A stretch of 9,606 nt of DNA from Candidatus Poribacteria bacterium. GTDB lineage: Bacteria > Poribacteria > DTPJ01 > WJIO01. The stretch is taken from the NCBI GenBank assembly GCA_014730235.1, contig WJIO01000193.1:1-9606 (forward strand), in the 5' to 3' direction. Positions 6,486 to 9,606 of this stretch are shown here, one piece after another. Within the stretch, counting starts at the first letter, position 1, and the number at the start of each line of letters is the position of its first letter. The position numbers and the translations under genes were made by a program. The notes beneath the pieces were generated by a model. It saw only the letters and a program-made list of their open reading frames with translations. It did not search any database and was not told where the DNA came from.

Positions 6486-9482
6486 TCACCGATCACTCTT
6501 CCCATAAATTCTCAAACTGTCAATATCGCAATCGCAGTACCAGTTACCAAAGCGCCATCCCAGGTTTATACGGGTTTGCTGTCCAGTGGGTAAGTTAATA
6601 ACTCTGTCGCCGTAGCGTTGGCCTTCATCCTCCCGGATCTGCTCTTCTCCGTCCAGATACAGCTTGACCCTGTCGTGATCCCAGGTGATTAAAACATGAT
6701 GCCATTCCTCCGGTTCCCAATGTTCTATGTTGCCTTCGGCTGAACCGTGTAGATGCCCTACATGGTCTTTCATACGCACTCTCAGGTCATAATAAATTGT
6801 GCATGCGCTTAGAGATTCGACCAAGGGAGTTTCGCCCTCAACATGGAATACTGCCCTCTGGCCCGGATTGGTGGGGTTTTTCTTGAAGTGAAGCTTTACC
6901 CACATTTCCATAGAACCTGGAGCCCGAAGCATATCAGCAGGCGCAGGTAACCAGACATAGCCGCCTTTGCCTACAGCAACGGCTTTGCCCTCTTTACCTT
7001 CCACAAATTCCACATCGCCAACTATCTGACCCATTACATCACCATGGGGAGTTTTACAGACCAGATCATCCTCGAAATCCGCTTGCAGTAGCAGTTCGGC
7101 TTTTGGTTCCGGTATGGATTCAGGAGCTTTCTGCAAGACTGGCTGCGGTGGAGCCGGTAGTTTTTCACCGGTTATATTTTTACGATAGAAATAAGCCGCT
7201 GTATGGGGTGATGTGCGTGCATCCTGGGAAAACTGCTTGCCGTCGCTAACCGGTTGCATTTCCCGCACTCTCTGCCAGAAAGCCCTGGTGGCCACAGCCA
7301 GGTAACGTTCATCTCCGGTCATCTCATACCCAAACCTGTAGGCATCCACTATAAGCATATTCAGGCCTATATTATTATCCATGCGGTGAGGCCGATTCAT
7401 GGCATTAAATTCGTATACAAAGCCGTTTACCTCTGGATTCCACATATTGTCAATAACCCAGTCCAGGCTGGTGACAATTGCTTTCCGTAACTCTTCGTCC
7501 TTTGTGATCCTGTAATATGCAGCCAGACCATCGTGAAGCTGGCCAGTCATAAACACCTTACAACCATCCATCATCCATGAACGCCACCATTTACCCTCTC
7601 GATATGCTGCTAACGGGTCTTTTGCGTAACCTTTAATAAAATCCACGATCTTCCGGGATGCGTCCAGATACCTCTGATGACCCGTTACCTCATAGGCCCT
7701 GCACAGGGCCAAAAGGGGCCATCCTAACTGCCTCTCTGCACCTGCAAATATATTTCTCAGCTTATCAAAACCTTCTCCGTCAGCTATACTGGCGGTGCGG
7801 TCTGCTATCATCTCCACAGCCTCAAGACTTCGCTCATCACCGGTGAAATAGTAAGCATCAACCGGACAGTCAGTGAAAACATGTCCCCACTCAAGGCCTG
7901 TAGTAACTTCTTCATGAGTCTCTGCTCGTTCCCTGTAACCGTGAAAACGCTGGTCACCGGTCTCCTGATTTACGTCAATGTCAATAAAATGCTGATTGCA
8001 GGCTACCGCAAAATCATAATACTTACGATCTCCACTGCGCGCATAAAGCAAAAAGCAAGCATGCCCGGTGTCATATTCCAGATCACCCCGGGTTTGCTTG
8101 TTGCCGTATCCGCCATGATAATAATCGCCGTAATGGAGTATACCATTTTCTAGGGGAAGCGTCTGCCTCTGCTCATACAGGTTATCAAAGCTTTTTTCAA
8201 CCTTCTGATCGTATTCTTCAGTTTGAGCCGCGCCAGCCGGAGAAAGGGTGCTTAGGGCATCAGTAGAACACAAATATTCAGGCGTTGTTATGGCCAGTAG
8301 AGGTTTCTGAAAAGCCCGGATTCGATTTAAATGAGTTTTTTCTCCGGGGTTGCCAAAGCTATATAGAATATGATGGGTCTTGGCCCTGGTTCTGCCCAAT
8401 CTCAGGATTCTACCGCTTCTGGCACTCCATAAAGCCAGCTTTAAATTACCCTGAGAACATTCAATTGATTTAGGGCATAAATGCCAGAAATCTCTTACAG
8501 CCACACCCAATGAGGATTTATTACCTTCAAGCAATCCCCAGCCATCCAGAGGATTATAGGAAGTTTCAAGACTATCTTCCAGACCTGATTGACAGACAAT
8601 TTCCGTATCAACGGATACCAGGGCTTTTTCATCTGCATCCAGCTCAACTGTCTTTATTTCTTCACCCGGCATAGTGAATTTAGCAGAATAGCCAACACCA
8701 GGGGATAGATCCAGGGAAATCTCCTTTACTTCATGCAGTTCCGGTTGTCCAAGACAGATAAACGTGTATTCAGCTTTAACGTATGATTGACCTGCATAGA
8801 ACCTCAAACGGGTATCTAGCTTATAAAGTCTGCTCTGTTCTGGTCCTTCAAGCCATCCCACCACCCGGATAGTTGCTCTTAAAGGCCCGTTTTCCTCTAT
8901 CTTAATCATATCCGGCTTTGCATTGGCTGAATCATGCACAGTTCCATCTTCCAGAATAAACCTCATGGGCGTTCCAGTAGAAAGCACTTTATTTTCACCA
9001 TCAGAATTTATGACAGATACTTCACCGAGAACAGTCAGCCTATCCTTTGGTACAGTGGCCGTAATAGTGCCGGTATCAATGGTTATGGAATCAGGTTCTT
9101 CTTTTACAACAAGACTTTTTTCCGGTAATATCAGATCACCGGTCTTGAGATAATAACTTTTACGTTTATTCGCGGGACAATTGGCAGGGAACTGCACCAG
9201 AAGCCATTTAACGCTGCTATCGGGCCACTGCCCAAGAATCCTGGTTTGAGTAGGTAAAGATTCACCGTCCTCTGTTTCCACATGCACAGTATCATCAGGC
9301 TTAAGAGCACCCTCAGCAAAAGGCACTCCTGAGCAAATTATCTCATCCTGCCGAGTTACACCAATGCTATCCTCAATAACAATTTCCACAGGTGCAAAAT
9401 CATTTGCCGAATTGGCTACAGCAAACGTATTTAAAAGCATTATAGATTGAGCGCACATAATGGCAGTTGTACCAAACACCAT
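6486..9482 (-). CDS. Secreted PcRGLX/YetA-like lyase-type protein with C-terminal LamG domain
   Basis: The 998-residue product has a hydrophobic signal-like N-terminus (1-26, possible cleavage after AVA-23 or NSA-26), although its n-region has no Lys or Arg. Residues about 32-116 resemble the RIFT-barrel domain of exo-rhamnogalacturonan lyase-like proteins: SGVPFAEGAL (51-60), then LPTQTRILGQWPDSSVKWLL (76-95). Residues about 120-395 form a beta-rich second domain. Residues about 430-768 form an alpha/alpha barrel with repeated helix pairs of the type Y-x-TGDERYL-x-A (546-560, 597-610, 720-735) and a YHGGYGNK / LEYDTGHA segment (455-462, 468-475) that is a plausible active-site region. A Pro-rich linker (775-795) leads to a LamG/concanavalin-like domain (797-996) with FEDD, GSMEMWVK and EEWHHVLITWDHDRVKLYLDG. 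It probably cleaves or binds pectin-like or other acidic polysaccharide outside the cytoplasm. The substrate is not established. The start has GAGGGGG 8 nt upstream. Confidence 0.75.
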   Translation of the reverse strand: MVFGTTAIMCAQSIMLLNTFAVANSANDFAPVEIVIEDSIGVTRQDEIICSGVPFAEGALKPDDTVHVETEDGESLPTQTRILGQWPDSSVKWLLVQFPANCPANKRKSYYLKTGDLILPEKSLVVKEEPDSITIDTGTITATVPKDRLTVLGEVSVINSDGENKVLSTGTPMRFILEDGTVHDSANAKPDMIKIEENGPLRATIRVVGWLEGPEQSRLYKLDTRLRFYAGQSYVKAEYTFICLGQPELHEVKEISLDLSPGVGYSAKFTMPGEEIKTVELDADEKALVSVDTEIVCQSGLEDSLETSYNPLDGWGLLEGNKSSLGVAVRDFWHLCPKSIECSQGNLKLALWSARSGRILRLGRTRAKTHHILYSFGNPGEKTHLNRIRAFQKPLLAITTPEYLCSTDALSTLSPAGAAQTEEYDQKVEKSFDNLYEQRQTLPLENGILHYGDYYHGGYGNKQTRGDLEYDTGHACFLLYARSGDRKYYDFAVACNQHFIDIDVNQETGDQRFHGYRERAETHEEVTTGLEWGHVFTDCPVDAYYFTGDERSLEAVEMIADRTASIADGEGFDKLRNIFAGAERQLGWPLLALCRAYEVTGHQRYLDASRKIVDFIKGYAKDPLAAYREGKWWRSWMMDGCKVFMTGQLHDGLAAYYRITKDEELRKAIVTSLDWVIDNMWNPEVNGFVYEFNAMNRPHRMDNNIGLNMLIVDAYRFGYEMTGDERYLAVATRAFWQRVREMQPVSDGKQFSQDARTSPHTAAYFYRKNITGEKLPAPPQPVLQKAPESIPEPKAELLLQADFEDDLVCKTPHGDVMGQIVGDVEFVEGKEGKAVAVGKGGYVWLPAPADMLRAPGSMEMWVKLHFKKNPTNPGQRAVFHVEGETPLVESLSACTIYYDLRVRMKDHVGHLHGSAEGNIEHWEPEEWHHVLITWDHDRVKLYLDGEEQIREDEGQRYGDRVINLPTGQQTRINLGWRFGNWYCDCDIDSLRIYGKSDR

Positions 9483-9490
9483 AAGTATTT

Positions 9491-9497
9491 CCCCCTC
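9491..9497 (-). promoter_or_regulatory. Shine-Dalgarno site of the lyase-like gene
   Basis: On the minus strand GAGGGGG lies 8 nt before the ATG at 9482, supporting this start rather than the internal Met9. The recognisable similarity to the repeat element begins within a few bases upstream of it. Confidence 0.75.
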
Positions 9498-9499
9498 TA

Positions 9500-9606
9500 T
9501 AAAATTTGGTTCTTCCGGGGTTAGTGTATTTATGATTGAAAATTCCCTCAGCTTGTCATTCCTGCTTCAAGCTTTTTTAAAAAAGCTTGAAGCAGGAATG
9601 ACATCA
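9500..9606. repeat. Palindromic repeat element, cut by the window edge (copy B)
   Basis: The stretch 9510-9563 aligns with the reverse complement of 235-290 in copy A with one gap, sharing TCTTCCGG, TTGAAAATT and the 18-nt CTCAGCTTGTCATTCCTG. It then enters a perfect palindrome with 25-nt arms, 9554-9578 and 9579-9603, and no spacer. A second outer arm would lie beyond the window. Because it sits directly upstream of the lyase-like gene, that gene's promoter must lie within or beyond it. Confidence 0.7.

Noticed and set aside
7254-8473. Several 60-90 codon plus-strand frames (7254-7490, 7658-7846, 7881-8153, 8285-8473)
   Set aside because: They are antisense to the well-supported lyase-like gene, with no start signals or recognisable domains.
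9554-9603. Conventional terminator
   Set aside because: It lies upstream of the only adjacent gene, its T and A runs form the centre of the palindrome rather than a tail, and its sequence identifies it as a repeat copy.

Overview
The window looks like the chromosome of an uncultured or little-studied Gram-negative-type bacterium. It uses the standard bacterial code, has good Shine-Dalgarno sites, and is moderately AT-rich. The long membrane protein of the DUF6785/DUF6784 type and the secreted lyase-like protein with a LamG tail are typical of lineages such as Candidatus Poribacteria, Planctomycetes and Lentisphaerae. The xerD / tRNA nucleotidyltransferase / M50 protease order recalls Deltaproteobacteria and relatives. 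The phylum is therefore an inference with low confidence.

Layout. Positions 1-400 hold no gene. They carry a 185-bp nested inverted repeat (118-302) and then a good sigma70-type promoter. Positions 401-3216 are a tight plus-strand operon: a XerD tyrosine recombinase, a class II tRNA nucleotidyltransferase (CCA-adding/poly(A) polymerase family) and a small site-2 (M50) membrane protease. A 645-residue polytopic membrane protein (minus strand, 3219-5156) meets the operon tail to tail with a 2-nt gap. It shares a 97-bp divergent promoter region, centred on an AT-rich dyad, with an alanine-dehydrogenase-family gene (5254-6366). A 998-residue secreted protein on the minus strand (6486-9482) has a PcRGLX/YetA-like RIFT barrel, an alpha/alpha barrel and a C-terminal LamG domain.

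The first three genes are housekeeping: chromosome dimer resolution, tRNA 3'-end maturation and membrane proteolysis. The other three could form a catabolic neighbourhood of extracellular polysaccharide lyase, polytopic membrane protein and NAD-dependent dehydrogenase. No shared operon supports this, so it is only a hypothesis.

Two observations stand out. First, all three intergenic gaps longer than 100 bp contain diverged copies of one palindromic element family, with a shared outer arm (TTCTTCYGG) about 42-47 nt from a TCATTCCTG inner palindrome. Second, the alanine-dehydrogenase-like protein keeps the fold, the NAD site and Arg15 but appears to have lost the canonical Lys75, His96 and Asp270, so its annotation as alanine dehydrogenase is doubtful.
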